Notes under the pieces: model-generated
Seen by the model: only the letters and a program-made list of their open reading frames with translations
The model's database searches: none
Told to the model about the DNA's origin: nothing
Assembly (NCBI GenBank): GCA_944322325.1
Contig: CALUOQ010000013.1
Coordinates: 1 to 64,000, forward strand
Length of the DNA: 64,000 bases
Reading direction: 5' to 3'
DNA from: an uncultured Alloprevotella sp.
GTDB lineage: Bacteria > Bacteroidota > Bacteroidia > Bacteroidales > Bacteroidaceae
Part shown: in pieces, positions 7,882 to 16,543 of the stretch
Layout: each line of letters starts with the position of its first letter
How positions within the stretch are numbered: the stretch's first letter is position 1
Program-made: the position numbers and the translations under genes

Positions 7882-10041
7882 CTATTCCAGTCCGCTGCCG
7901 CTCCACTGCACGTGGGGGAAGCGTTGCCGTCCTTCGGCGTCGAGGGTGAAGGGCAGTTCCTCGCGCCCCTCCGTCAGGTCGGTGAGGCGGTAGAGTCCGC
8001 CGACCTCCAGTTCGGCTTCGAGGTAGTCGTACGTGGCGGGGCGCATCCACTCCGTGCGCCATCCGCGGCGGTCGTCCCATCTCATCAGGCGGTAGTGGTG
8101 TCCGTGGACCACGGTGTTGGCCGCGCTTTTGGGGGCGAAGCGCAGGGCGTCGACCCACTGCGGCTCGGCCAGGACCAGCGTCACGTCGGGCCAGCGGTCG
8201 GGGGCCGTCTGCACATTGCCGTCGTACTCGCGGCGCCAGCCGCATTTTTCCAGCGGCTCGGCCATCAGGCGCACCCAGCCCGTGTCGCGGCGGGCGGTGT
8301 CGGCCGGCGTGTGGGCGACGAGGGGCGTCGGCGCGATAACGTTGGTGTAGTCCCGGTCACGGCGGGCGAGGAATTGCAGTTCGGCCAGGTGCATGTGGGG
8401 ATGGCTCTTGGGCGTGCGTACCCGGTAGTAGCGGTATGGGCGCTTGGCGTGCAGGGGGACGTCCGCCCAGTAGGGGCCCTCGATGGCGCCGATGCGGGCC
8501 AAGGTGTCGGCTTGGGCAAAGTTACGCTGGTCGCTGCCCAGCACGACGACGTCCTCCATGCGGCGCGCCTGGGCCACGAGGTCCGATTTCCACGGGAACT
8601 TGCGTGTCAGGATGGCTTTCACTTTCTGCCCCGTAGGTGCGGGCAGGGTGTCCACGCGCAGCCCGCCGGGGCGGGTGCTGTCGGCGGCTACCCACAGGGG
8701 GCGGCCCGCCGGGCGCAGGCGCCCCATGGCGTCGGCACAGGTGGGAAAGTACAGGTTGTCGGGCACCACGTGGTCGAAGGTGGCCTGTCGCGCCGCGGAG
8801 TCGATGCGGCTCCACGTTACGGCCTGCAGGCCCGCTTCACCCCGGAACGTGGCCAGGTAGAGCATCCGGCGCTTGGCGGGCACCGTGGGCGGCACGTCGA
8901 GTGTCAGGCTCCCCACGGCCCCGTAGAGGGCCGTCACGTCCTCGATGCAGGGGTCTGCCATTTCGGGCGGCAGGGGCTCGCCGGGCGCGCGGAGCGCGTA
9001 GGGATTGTCCGGCCACGGCGCGAAGTGCAGACGGTACAGGTTCAGGCTGCCCGGAAACTTGCCGGAGGCGGCCACGGGCAGGTTGCTCTCGGGGCTGAAG
9101 GGGCGCCACGCCCCGTCGGGCATACGCACGGCCACCATGAAGTGGTGGCCCTCCCACAGGCGGTAGGCCGAGTTGTACTCCACCGCGACGGGTACGCCCG
9201 CCGCGCGTAGCGCCAGGGCACCGTAGTGGGCCACGTCGATGCAGTCGTGCAGTCCGCCGAACATCAGTTCAGGCAGGCTGCAGTTGCCCTCGAACGGGTA
9301 TTTGCCGCCGGTGCGCCGCAGCCACGACACGTACTGGTTGTAGCGCTGCGCCACGTCGACGAGGCTCTGCGCCGTGTCGGCCCGCAGGATGGGAGCGAAG
9401 AGGCTGTCCGTCCGCGCCGGGTCGTCCGTCATCGGGTAGAAGCCGATGGCGCGATAGGGCAGGACGTATTCGCAGAAGTCGTCCCACTTGAGCGAGCGGG
9501 CCCAGGGAGAGCGCTGGCGCAGGCGCATGGCGTGTTCCACCTGCCGGCGCACGTAGTCGCCCGTCAGGCTGGCGGCGTCGGGCAGTTCCTCGATGTGCAT
9601 CGCTGGCGGCGTCAGCCTCAGGGCCTGCGTGCGTTTGCGCAGGGCCGCGGCGGTGTCGTTGAGGGCCTTGCGCAGCGGCTGGCGGCGCTGGTCCGCCGCG
9701 CTGTGGCCGGTGGTCAGCTTCAGGTAGGCCGTCGTGGCCACCGTCCACAGACTGTCCAGCCGCGGGTCGTAGCGCTCGACGTATCCCGCCCGCTTGTGCC
9801 AGCGCATGTGGGCTACAAGGTAGCAGGCAGCGTCGTATTTCTCGCGCGAGGGGCCGCGGCGGTAGTCCTCCAGCACCCGTTCGAGCGAGGCGCGGTTGAC
9901 GCCCGCGCCCTGAAGCCCTTGTTCCACCGCTTCGGGCGGCACATCGGCGCGGGCGCCGGGCAGGGTCAGCAGACTGAGCGACAGCAGCAAAAGGGCCGCC
10001 CCCGTGCGGGGGCGGCGTCCTGTCAGTTTCAATGGATTCAT
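7882..10041 (-). CDS. Secreted transglutaminase-like domain protein
   Basis: A 719-residue protein with an N-terminal hydrophobic signal segment (ALLLLSLSLLTLPGARA, about residues 16-32). The middle holds a transglutaminase-like core: GLHDCIDVAHYGALALRAAG (candidate catalytic C267), then WEGHHFMVAVRMPDGAW, giving candidate H299/H300 and D309. The C-terminal third is beta-rich and looks like a carbohydrate- or protein-binding module (YWADVPLHAKRPYRYYRVRTP and a later second half), which is inference. Such proteins in Bacteroidetes often act on peptides or as cysteine proteases in the periplasm or outside. A real enzyme activity is not shown. The gene is separated by 32 bp from the small paralogs upstream and may be read with them. 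Confidence 0.75.
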   Translation of the reverse strand: MNPLKLTGRRPRTGAALLLLSLSLLTLPGARADVPPEAVEQGLQGAGVNRASLERVLEDYRRGPSREKYDAACYLVAHMRWHKRAGYVERYDPRLDSLWTVATTAYLKLTTGHSAADQRRQPLRKALNDTAAALRKRTQALRLTPPAMHIEELPDAASLTGDYVRRQVEHAMRLRQRSPWARSLKWDDFCEYVLPYRAIGFYPMTDDPARTDSLFAPILRADTAQSLVDVAQRYNQYVSWLRRTGGKYPFEGNCSLPELMFGGLHDCIDVAHYGALALRAAGVPVAVEYNSAYRLWEGHHFMVAVRMPDGAWRPFSPESNLPVAASGKFPGSLNLYRLHFAPWPDNPYALRAPGEPLPPEMADPCIEDVTALYGAVGSLTLDVPPTVPAKRRMLYLATFRGEAGLQAVTWSRIDSAARQATFDHVVPDNLYFPTCADAMGRLRPAGRPLWVAADSTRPGGLRVDTLPAPTGQKVKAILTRKFPWKSDLVAQARRMEDVVVLGSDQRNFAQADTLARIGAIEGPYWADVPLHAKRPYRYYRVRTPKSHPHMHLAELQFLARRDRDYTNVIAPTPLVAHTPADTARRDTGWVRLMAEPLEKCGWRREYDGNVQTAPDRWPDVTLVLAEPQWVDALRFAPKSAANTVVHGHHYRLMRWDDRRGWRTEWMRPATYDYLEAELEVGGLYRLTDLTEGREELPFTLDAEGRQRFPHVQWSGSGLE

Positions 10042-10073
10042 GCAAGTTTGGGTTTACGAATTTTGTGTACAGT

Positions 10074-10793
10074 TCATTCCTTGCGCACGGGGAATACGTA
10101 GATGCCGTCGCCCTGCGCGGCCTTTGGGCGCCCCTGGTCCAGCCAGAGGCGGTAGACGTACTTGCTGACGACGAACTGGAAGCCCATGTCGTTCTTCAGG
10201 CGTCGCTTGGTGACCTTTCGGACGAGGCGCTTCATGCGCTTGGGGTTGGTGATGGCGGAGTTTTCGAAGAGGGCGTCGACGTAGGCGGGAATGTCGCCGC
10301 CGTACTCGCGGTCGATGGTGGCGTATAGGTAGGGCAGGGCCGTGGCGGTGTCGCGGAAGGCGGTGAGCTGGCGGACGAGCTTGGCTTTTTCGGCGGCTTC
10401 GTCGTAACGGCCGGAGGTGAAGAGCTGCTGTTGTACTTTCTGAAATTTGAGGGCGCGGCGACGCGGGGCATTTACACTGGCAGGTGGCCCTCCGACGGAG
10501 GAACCCGATATGCCGTAAGGGCCTATATTGCTCTTGGATGCGTATGCCGCTCCGAAATTAACACGATCAATGCACACGTCCATGCCTACGTAATAAGCGT
10601 AGCAACTGTCGAAAATGCATTTGTCATGAATGAGGTCTGTATGGGCAGACTTGGTGTAAACGTAACGGATGTTGTTGCTTGCGTGGGGTACGATAGTGAG
10701 TCCTGTCGCGGACACGGGGATGCTCAATGAAACGATGAATAGCAAGCCCACAGCTACCGTCATTTGTAATACGTATATAAACAGTTTTTTCAT
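10074..10793 (-). CDS. Small secreted protein, S46-peptidase-like helical segment (copy 1)
   Basis: A 239-residue protein with a signal segment at residues 1-30 (MKKLFIYVLQMTVAVGLLFI onwards), a motif HDKCIFDSCY with two cysteines, then a helical C-terminal half with LPYLYATIDREYGG and IPAYVDALFENSAI. That half resembles, from memory of the family, the helical region of S46 dipeptidyl-peptidases (Dpp7/Dpp11). The S46 trypsin-like catalytic domain is absent, so peptidase activity is not expected. The 3' half is almost identical to the next gene while the 5' half is diverged. It lies 61 bp downstream of that paralog, on the same strand, so the pair is probably one transcript. The function is unknown. 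Confidence 0.75.
   Translation of the reverse strand: MKKLFIYVLQMTVAVGLLFIVSLSIPVSATGLTIVPHASNNIRYVYTKSAHTDLIHDKCIFDSCYAYYVGMDVCIDRVNFGAAYASKSNIGPYGISGSSVGGPPASVNAPRRRALKFQKVQQQLFTSGRYDEAAEKAKLVRQLTAFRDTATALPYLYATIDREYGGDIPAYVDALFENSAITNPKRMKRLVRKVTKRRLKNDMGFQFVVSKYVYRLWLDQGRPKAAQGDGIYVFPVRKE
10079..10409. repeat. Duplicated segment, copy 1 (partner 10860-11190)
   Basis: About 330 bases at a constant offset of 781 from the partner segment, with only scattered single-base changes. It covers the shared C-terminal part of the two small secreted proteins and stops abruptly at the 5' side. Confidence 0.9.
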
Positions 10794-10854
10794 GCTTTCA
10801 GGTATTTATAAGTCGTTGTATTTTTGTCGGTGCAGTGTGTGTCGCGTGTCCCGT

Positions 10855-11583
10855 TCACTCCTTGCGCATGGGGAATACGTAGATGCCGTCGCCCTGCGCG
10901 GCCTTTGGGCGCCCCTGGTCCAGCCAGAGGCGGTAGACGTACTTGCTGACGACGAACTGGAAGCCCATGTCGTTCTTCAGGCGCCGCTTGGTCACCTTGC
11001 GGACGAGGCGCTTCATGCGCTTGGGGTTGGTGATGGCGGAGTTCTCGAAGAGGGCGTCGACGTAGGCGGGTATGTTGCCGCCATACTCGCGGTCGATGGT
11101 AGCATAGAGGTAGGGCAGGGCCGTGGCCGTGTCGCGGAAGGCGGTGAGCTGGCGGACGAGCTTGGCTTTCTCGGCAGCCTCGTCGTAGCGACTGGAGGAA
11201 AGGATGCCTTGTTGGTAATCTTGGAACTCTCGGGCGACCCTTTGTAGTGTTCTAACGTTGTCGCGCTGACCAAAATATACCGCACTGGGATTCATCCATA
11301 CGGTGTGGGCCATAAACGTAGCGCCATAGCGCGTTCGACCTACTCTGTCGTTCAATCTCACAAAGAAAGTGTAGCAGCTGTCGAAGACACACTCGTCGTG
11401 AACAAAGTCGGGCGACGCTTGCAGCGCGGTTGTTGAAGTGGAGCGTGCGCCGTCGGGGGTGGAGGCTTGGCCGAGCTGCGGGAATCCCCAGCCGGCGAGC
11501 AGGCTTATGGCAACGAGACTCCATAGTCGGTTCAGGCTAAGCGTAGCCGGGGCGCTGCGGGAAAGGAGTGGTTTACTTTTCAT
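10855..11583 (-). CDS. Small secreted protein, S46-peptidase-like helical segment (copy 2)
   Basis: A 242-residue paralog of the gene at 10074. The ATG at 11583 opens a signal-peptide-like N-terminus (LSLNRLWSLVAISLLAGWGF). The frame continues upstream to 11691, but that extension is low in hydrophobicity and starts on top of the promoter. The motif HDECVFDSCY matches HDKCIFDSCY of copy 1. The last 110 or so residues differ from copy 1 at only about two positions (IPAYVDALFENSAI, then YVFPMRKE against YVFPVRKE). No catalytic residues are recognised. It is the first gene of the pair and has a -7 box about 110 bases upstream. Confidence 0.75.
   Translation of the reverse strand: MKSKPLLSRSAPATLSLNRLWSLVAISLLAGWGFPQLGQASTPDGARSTSTTALQASPDFVHDECVFDSCYTFFVRLNDRVGRTRYGATFMAHTVWMNPSAVYFGQRDNVRTLQRVAREFQDYQQGILSSSRYDEAAEKAKLVRQLTAFRDTATALPYLYATIDREYGGNIPAYVDALFENSAITNPKRMKRLVRKVTKRRLKNDMGFQFVVSKYVYRLWLDQGRPKAAQGDGIYVFPMRKE
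10860..11190. repeat. Duplicated segment, copy 2 (partner 10079-10409)
   Basis: Partner of the 330-base duplicated block. Homogeneity here against clear divergence in the 5' halves suggests recent gene conversion or a recent partial duplication. Confidence 0.9.
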
Positions 11584-11694
11584 CGTTTGAGATGTTTTGA
11601 GGGTAAACATTTGCGCTTCCGGCTGCGGCCGGCGGTCGGCGAGTGGCGGTGCGTCCTTACCGGCTGTGTGGCCGCAAGGGTCGGTAGACATTTA

Positions 11695-11702
11695 CAAAGT
11701 TA
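11695..11702 (-). promoter_or_regulatory. -7 box (TAACTTTG, minus strand) for the S46-like pair
   Basis: Plus-strand CAAAGTTA. It implies a leader of about 100 bases before the ATG at 11583. Confidence 0.45.
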
Positions 11703-11872
11703 GGGATAAAAGGAACAAGTCGGTTGCTGCGCGGAGCGGATTTATACAAAATTAGCGCAACAGGGGTATAAAAGCACGAAAAGCTCCCATTCAGCACCGC
11801 GGCAAGCGGGCCCGGCAGGCCGACTATGGGGAAAGAGCGGGCCGGACCGGCGGCTGTTTCCCGAAATGTGCT

Positions 11873-11880
11873 TACCTTTG
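11873..11880 (+). promoter_or_regulatory. -7 box (TACCTTTG) for the GH29 gene
   Basis: Exact TAnnTTTG, 28 bases before the ATG at 11908. Confidence 0.55.
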
Positions 11881-11907
11881 TCCGTAAGTAACCCAAACAA
11901 CTCAACA

Positions 11908-13296
11908 ATGAGGACATTCAGGACATGGATGGCGGCGGGCCTGATGGGTTGCGCCGCTACGCTGGGCGTCCGGGCGCAGGACGTGCAGGGATTCGTACAC
12001 GAGCAGTCGGACGCGTCGGGCTACGTGTGGCCCGAGGACCGACAAGTGAGGGAGAAGCTGGCTGAGTGGCAGGACCAGAAGTTCGGCGTGCTGTTCCACT
12101 GGGGACTCTATTCCGTGCCGGGCATCGTGGAGTCGTGGTCCATCTGCTCGGAGGACGAGGAGTGGATACCGCGCGATACGACGATGAGCTACGACGAGTA
12201 CAAGCGCTGGTACTGGGGGCTGAAGGACCGGTTCAACCCCACCGGCTTCGCCCCCGAGCAGTGGGCCGCGGTGATGAAGGACGCGGGCATGAGGTACATG
12301 ATCTTCACGACCAAGCACCACGACGGCTTCTGCATGTACGACTCGAAATACACGGACTTCTCCATCGCCCGCGGGCCTTTCCGCACGAATGCGCGGCGCG
12401 ACGTGGCGCGCCACGTGTTCGACGCCTTCCGCGAGGCGGGCTTCATGGTGGGTGCCTACTTCTCGAAGCCGGACTGGCACTGCCCCTGGTATTGGCACCC
12501 GTACTTCGCCACGCCTACGCGTCGGCATAATTACAAGAAGGAGCGCCACCCCGACTGGTGGCAACGCTACCAGACGTTCACCGAGAATCAGCTCCTCGAA
12601 CTCACGGCGGGCTACGGGCCGTTCGACATCCTGTGGCTTGATGGCGGATGGGTGACGGGTGAGGACGTGCATCTGGACAACGTGCTGGCCCGGGCCCGAC
12701 AGACCAGCCCGGGACTGATATCCGTGGACCGCACCATACGCGGGCGCAACGAGAACTACCAGACGCCCGAACGCAGCATACCGGACCGTCAGCTCAGCTA
12801 CCCGTGGGAAAGCTGTCTGACGCTGAGCAACGATTGGGGCTGGACGCCCAACGCGCCCTACAAGGCGCCTGAGCGCGTCATCGCCGCTCTCGTCGAGGTC
12901 ACGGCCAAAGGCGGCTGCCTTTTGCTCGGCGTGGGGCCCACGCCCGAGGGAACCATCGAACAGCCGGTCGTCGAGCGGCTACACCGTGTGGGCGAGTGGC
13001 TGCGCCAGAACGGCGAGGCCATCTACGCCACGCGCCCCACGCCCCACTACCACGACGGCCATGTCTGGTTCACGGCCAACAAGGACGGCCGCACGCTGTA
13101 CGCCATCTATACCGTGGAGGAGGGCGAAGCGCTCCCCGCCGAAATCGGCTGGACGAAGAACCTGCCCAAGGGGAAGATGTACCTGTTGCAGACGGGCAAG
13201 CGCGTGAAGTATGCCGTCGACGGCGAGCGCGTGACGGTCAGCCTGCCGCAGGGGCTGCGCAGCGAGAGCCTCGTGTTCCGTTTCGAAGCGGAGTAG
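11908..13296 (+). CDS. Alpha-L-fucosidase, glycoside hydrolase family 29
   Basis: A 462-residue secreted enzyme that removes alpha-linked L-fucose from glycans by a retaining mechanism. The signal peptide ends near residue 23 (LGVRAQ). The GH29 barrel shows FGVLFHWGLYSVPG (59-72), TTKHHDGFCMYDSKYTDF (134-151) with the conserved histidine pair 137-138, and GPFDILWLDGGW (237-248), where D245 is the expected nucleophile. The ATG at 11908 is chosen because the signal peptide begins there and the -7 box lies just upstream. The protein ends soon after the barrel and a short beta-sandwich. It stands alone, between the S46-like pair and a convergent TonB-dependent receptor. Host mucin or dietary fucosides are likely substrates by family; linkage cannot be read from sequence. 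Confidence 0.93.
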   Translation: MRTFRTWMAAGLMGCAATLGVRAQDVQGFVHEQSDASGYVWPEDRQVREKLAEWQDQKFGVLFHWGLYSVPGIVESWSICSEDEEWIPRDTTMSYDEYKRWYWGLKDRFNPTGFAPEQWAAVMKDAGMRYMIFTTKHHDGFCMYDSKYTDFSIARGPFRTNARRDVARHVFDAFREAGFMVGAYFSKPDWHCPWYWHPYFATPTRRHNYKKERHPDWWQRYQTFTENQLLELTAGYGPFDILWLDGGWVTGEDVHLDNVLARARQTSPGLISVDRTIRGRNENYQTPERSIPDRQLSYPWESCLTLSNDWGWTPNAPYKAPERVIAALVEVTAKGGCLLLGVGPTPEGTIEQPVVERLHRVGEWLRQNGEAIYATRPTPHYHDGHVWFTANKDGRTLYAIYTVEEGEALPAEIGWTKNLPKGKMYLLQTGKRVKYAVDGERVTVSLPQGLRSESLVFRFEAE

Positions 13297-13320
13297 AGGC
13301 GCAAGGTATGGAACAAAGTG

Positions 13321-13350
13321 AGCGCCGGAGCAGTCACAGCTGCTCCGGCG
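13321..13350. terminator. Hairpin between the convergent GH29 and TonB receptor genes
   Basis: Arms gcgccggagcag (13321-13332) and ctgctccggcgc (13339-13350) with a 6-base loop. The T-run is weak, so it may be a terminator or simply a transcript-stabilising stem. Confidence 0.6.
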
Positions 13351-13390
13351 CTCCTCGTCTATGAAAACTCCCTTGCGGAAAAGGGCGGAA

Positions 13391-16180
13391 TCAGAAAGCA
13401 ATCTTCAGACCGGCGTTCACGCGGACACCGTAGTACTCGGCCTGCATCGTGCGGTCTTTCGAGCCCTGATAGTAGCGCAGGGGCTGGTTGAGCAGGTTGG
13501 TGGCTTCGGCGTAGACGGTGGTCTTGAACGTCTTGCCGAAGGTGTAGCTGGCGTTGACGTCCATGTAGTTCACCTTGTCGTAGTAGCGGTCCTCGAAAGA
13601 CTCGTCGCCCACCTCGTCGATGAAGTCGCTGGCGAAATTGTAGCTCCAGCGGACGTTGAAACCGGCCTTCTCAAAGTAAAGCGAGAGGTTGGCGGTGTGT
13701 TCGGGCGAGCCCGGGAGGCGCAGGTCGTCGTTCTCGCGGCCCTCGAAGTTGAAGTGGCTGACCTTGCTGTAGGTCCAGGTGTAGTTTCCGTAAAGTCCCA
13801 GGCACTGGAGGGCGGGGTGGATGAATCCGAAGTCGCGCTGGTAGGCCACCTCAACGCCGAAGAGGTTGGCGTCGCCGGCATTGAACGGGCGTTTCATCTC
13901 GTCGTAGAGCGTACCGTTGTACGTGTAGTCGTTCTGGCGGAAGTCGACGATGAAGTCGTTGACCTTCTTGTAGAAGACACCGGCGCTGACCAGCCCGATG
14001 CTCTTGAAATAGTACTCGGCGTTGAGGTCGAGGTTGTACGAGAGGGTCGGCTTCAGGTCGGGGTTGCCGAAGGCGATTTCGTCCTTGTCGATGATGACGT
14101 TGGGGACGAGGTTGGCGTACTTCGGACGGGAGAGGGTGTTAGTAAAAGCGGCGCGGATTTTCAGGTCGTCGCTCACGTTGAACTTGGCCAGGAAAGCCGG
14201 GAGTACGTTGAGATAGCTCTTGCCCTGCTTGCCGGTGGGGGTGAGGCTTTCGTCGGCGCCGCTCTCCTTCCCGTCGTCGTAAATCCAGCCACTGTAGTCC
14301 ACGCGGGTGTTTTCGAGGCGCAGGCCGGCCATGAGCTGCCATTTCTTGCCGATTTGTTGGTCGAAGCGCAGGTAGCCGGCGCTGACGGTTTCGGTAGCGT
14401 CGAAGTTCTCGGCCTCTTCGTCGAGCTTCTCTTCTTTCTCGAACCGGTCGGCGTCGTTCACGTTGAGGTCGCCGATGTACTCCTTGTCGACGTAGTTGCC
14501 CACCTTGTAGCGGTCGCCGGCCAAATAGCCGTCGCGGTCCTGGTTGCTGAGGTGGCCGAACGCGTCGTCGATGAAGGCGTCCTCGTCGACGGGCTTGTAG
14601 TCGTAGAAGTCGACCTCCTTGTACTTGTCCTTGCTGACCACCTTCGCGCCGAACTTCAGCTTGTTGGCGTAGCGGCCCTGCATGAGCGGGAGCTCGAAGT
14701 TGGCGGCAAACTTAAGGTCTTTCTCCTTAATATCCTCGAAGCTCTCGGTCAGCTCGTCGAACTCGTAGCCGTTGCTGTTGCTGCGGTTGAGCAGGAGGTC
14801 GCCCGGGTTGACAGCAGCCATGTAGGGGCGGCGGATGTCGCTGAAGTCGGTGGTCATGTCGACGCCCTCCTTCTTGAAGGCGAGGTAGCGCTCGTGCGGG
14901 CGTTCCTCGCCGGCTTGCGAGTAGGAGGCTTTCCAGTCGAACTTCAGGCGGCCGAAGAGGTGGTCGCCGCTCAGGGCGTAGTCCATGGTGCGCTGGCGCT
15001 CCAGGCGGGCGTAGCGCTCGTCGGGCCCGCCGGCCTTGCTTTCGTAGACGACGTCGTAGTTCTCGTCGTTCCACTCGTAGGTGGAGCGGTAGCGGTTTTC
15101 CCAGTCGTTGCGGTTGTTGAAGATGCCCTTGAAGTCGATTTTGTGGTTGGCGTTGATTTTCCAGTCGAGAGCGAGGGAGTAGCTCTGGCGCTCGCGGGTG
15201 ACGTAGTACTGGCGCATCTCGTATTCGTCGATGTACACGTTGTCGTCGTCATCGCGCTTGTAGGCCATCTCGACGTCGTCGCTGCCGGCGGGGTTGTTCT
15301 GGTAGGAGGCGGCCAGCATGAGGCCCAGTTTGTCGTTGAAGAAGCGGTCGCCGTAGCTGAAGCCGAGGTTCAGGCCCAGCGTGTTGCGCACCCAGTTGTA
15401 GCCGCTACCGACGGTGGCGGTGAAGAGGCGGCGCGAGGGCGAGTTTTTGGTGACGAGGTTGATGGAGCCGCCGATGGCGTCGGCGTCCATGTCGGGGGTG
15501 ACCACCTTGTTGACCTCGATGGTCTGAATCATGTCGGCGGGAATGAGGTCGAGCTGTACATTACGCGTCTCGCCCTCGGCCGAGGGGATGCGGCTGCCGT
15601 TGATGGTGACGGAGGTGAGGTCGGCGCCCGTGCCGCGCACCTGGCCGAAGCGGGCCTCGCCCTGGTCGTACTGCACGTTGATGCCCGGGATGCGCTTCAG
15701 CGCATCGCCGATGTTCGAGTCGGGGAACTTGCCCACCTGGTCGGCCGACACGATGTTCGTGATGCCGAGGTTGTTTTTCTGCATACTCAGTGCGCGGCGC
15801 TGACCGCTGAAGGCGCCGCCCACGACGGCTTCCTTGAGCTTGAGCGCCTCGACCAGGGTCACGTCCTTGCTGACGGTTTTGCCCTCGCTTACGGTAAGGG
15901 TCATTTCGACGGGCTTGTATCCCACGTAGCTGACGCGCACCTTATATGTGCCCGGAGCCAGGTTCGAGAACGTGTAGTAGCCGTTCACGTCGCTCGTCAC
16001 GCCGGTGTGCAGCGATTCGATGTAGATGTTGGCCCCCGGGAGGGTCTGTGCGGAGGCGTCGACAATGCGGCCGCGGATGGCACCCCGGCGCTCGGCGCCC
16101 ATGTCGTCGTTGGCCATCAACGCACCTCCCGACAGGGAGAAGAGCGTCGTGAGGAGAACTGTTTTTGTGACTTGTCGCAT
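13391..16180 (-). CDS. TonB-dependent outer-membrane receptor with carboxypeptidase-regulatory-like N-domain
   Basis: A 929-residue outer-membrane transporter. A signal peptide (TVLLTTLFSLSGGALMA) is followed by a carboxypeptidase-regulatory-like domain from about residue 34 to 110 (GRIVDASAQTLPGANIYI, GYYTFSNLAPGTYKVRVSYV). Then come the plug (about 140-250, DALKRIPGINVQYDQG, DADAIGGSINLVTKN) and a 22-strand barrel ending in aromatic F (NAGLKIAF). It lacks a SusD partner, so it resembles single-component receptors rather than SusC. The frame runs 2.5 kb further upstream, but the ATG at 16180 is right because the signal peptide starts there and a -7 box lies just before it. The divergent S9 peptidase suggests possible peptide uptake; that is inference. 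Confidence 0.92.
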   Translation of the reverse strand: MRQVTKTVLLTTLFSLSGGALMANDDMGAERRGAIRGRIVDASAQTLPGANIYIESLHTGVTSDVNGYYTFSNLAPGTYKVRVSYVGYKPVEMTLTVSEGKTVSKDVTLVEALKLKEAVVGGAFSGQRRALSMQKNNLGITNIVSADQVGKFPDSNIGDALKRIPGINVQYDQGEARFGQVRGTGADLTSVTINGSRIPSAEGETRNVQLDLIPADMIQTIEVNKVVTPDMDADAIGGSINLVTKNSPSRRLFTATVGSGYNWVRNTLGLNLGFSYGDRFFNDKLGLMLAASYQNNPAGSDDVEMAYKRDDDDNVYIDEYEMRQYYVTRERQSYSLALDWKINANHKIDFKGIFNNRNDWENRYRSTYEWNDENYDVVYESKAGGPDERYARLERQRTMDYALSGDHLFGRLKFDWKASYSQAGEERPHERYLAFKKEGVDMTTDFSDIRRPYMAAVNPGDLLLNRSNSNGYEFDELTESFEDIKEKDLKFAANFELPLMQGRYANKLKFGAKVVSKDKYKEVDFYDYKPVDEDAFIDDAFGHLSNQDRDGYLAGDRYKVGNYVDKEYIGDLNVNDADRFEKEEKLDEEAENFDATETVSAGYLRFDQQIGKKWQLMAGLRLENTRVDYSGWIYDDGKESGADESLTPTGKQGKSYLNVLPAFLAKFNVSDDLKIRAAFTNTLSRPKYANLVPNVIIDKDEIAFGNPDLKPTLSYNLDLNAEYYFKSIGLVSAGVFYKKVNDFIVDFRQNDYTYNGTLYDEMKRPFNAGDANLFGVEVAYQRDFGFIHPALQCLGLYGNYTWTYSKVSHFNFEGRENDDLRLPGSPEHTANLSLYFEKAGFNVRWSYNFASDFIDEVGDESFEDRYYDKVNYMDVNASYTFGKTFKTTVYAEATNLLNQPLRYYQGSKDRTMQAEYYGVRVNAGLKIAF

Positions 16181-16207
16181 GTTGATAAGTGTAATTGTTA
16201 TCCGGTG

Positions 16208-16215
16208 CAAAAGTA
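16208..16215 (-). promoter_or_regulatory. -7 box (TACTTTTG, minus strand) for the TonB receptor
   Basis: Plus-strand CAAAAGTA, 28 bases before the ATG at 16180. Confidence 0.55.
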
Positions 16216-16346
16216 CGGCGGCTTTGTTGCAAAACTTTGGCGAAATTATTAACAAACGGTTACGGATTTTGGGGGCCTTTGGGGATTGACGCCGCAGTTT
16301 GTTAATGAACAGGGCGTCTGTCGGTGTCGCCAGCCTCGTAGCGCGG

Positions 16347-16432
16347 GCAAAAACAAGTGCTACGTCCGTAAAAACAAGTACTACGATAGAAATTTCTGTC
16401 GCTGCGACAGGAAAAACGGGGACTACGCCCGT
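16347..16432. repeat. 21-bp-period array B (intergenic)
   Basis: Four variant units with cores ctacg, ctacg, ctgcg and ctacg at 16360, 16381, 16402 and 16423, an exact 21-bp period. Unit 1 contains aaaaacaagtgctacg, identical (in reverse complement) to array D in the GH2 gene. Unit 3 shares 20 bases with array A in comEC. Unit 4 (acggggactacgccc) matches the flank of array A. Two unit flavours are therefore mixed in one array. Confidence 0.85.
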
Positions 16433-16543
16433 TGGCCCGAAGTGGAGCGATGGAAAACACGGGCGGGCGGAACCGCGTGCCGGGCTTTGCCATGTGGGGA
16501 AAAATGACTTTCTTTGTCGACTACATATATAAGCATATCCTAC

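Larger units (their letters stand above)
11584..11907. other. Divergent promoter region between the paralog pair and the fucosidase gene
   Basis: About 320 bases with no supported gene. It holds a minus-strand -7 box (11695-11702) for the small secreted proteins and a plus-strand -7 box (11873-11880) for the fucosidase. The minus-strand leader of about 100 bases is GC-rich. Confidence 0.6.
16181..16543. other. Divergent intergenic region with a 21-bp array
   Basis: About 360 bases between the TonB receptor and the S9 peptidase. It holds the receptor -7 box, then array B (16347-16432). A weak TTTCTTTG at 16509-16516 could be the -7 box of the peptidase gene. No further gene is seen. Confidence 0.6.

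Noticed and set aside
13361-16252. 963-codon plus-strand open frame
   Set aside because: It is antisense to the TonB receptor, has valine/alanine-rich low-complexity translation and no motifs; GC-rich codon use keeps that frame open.
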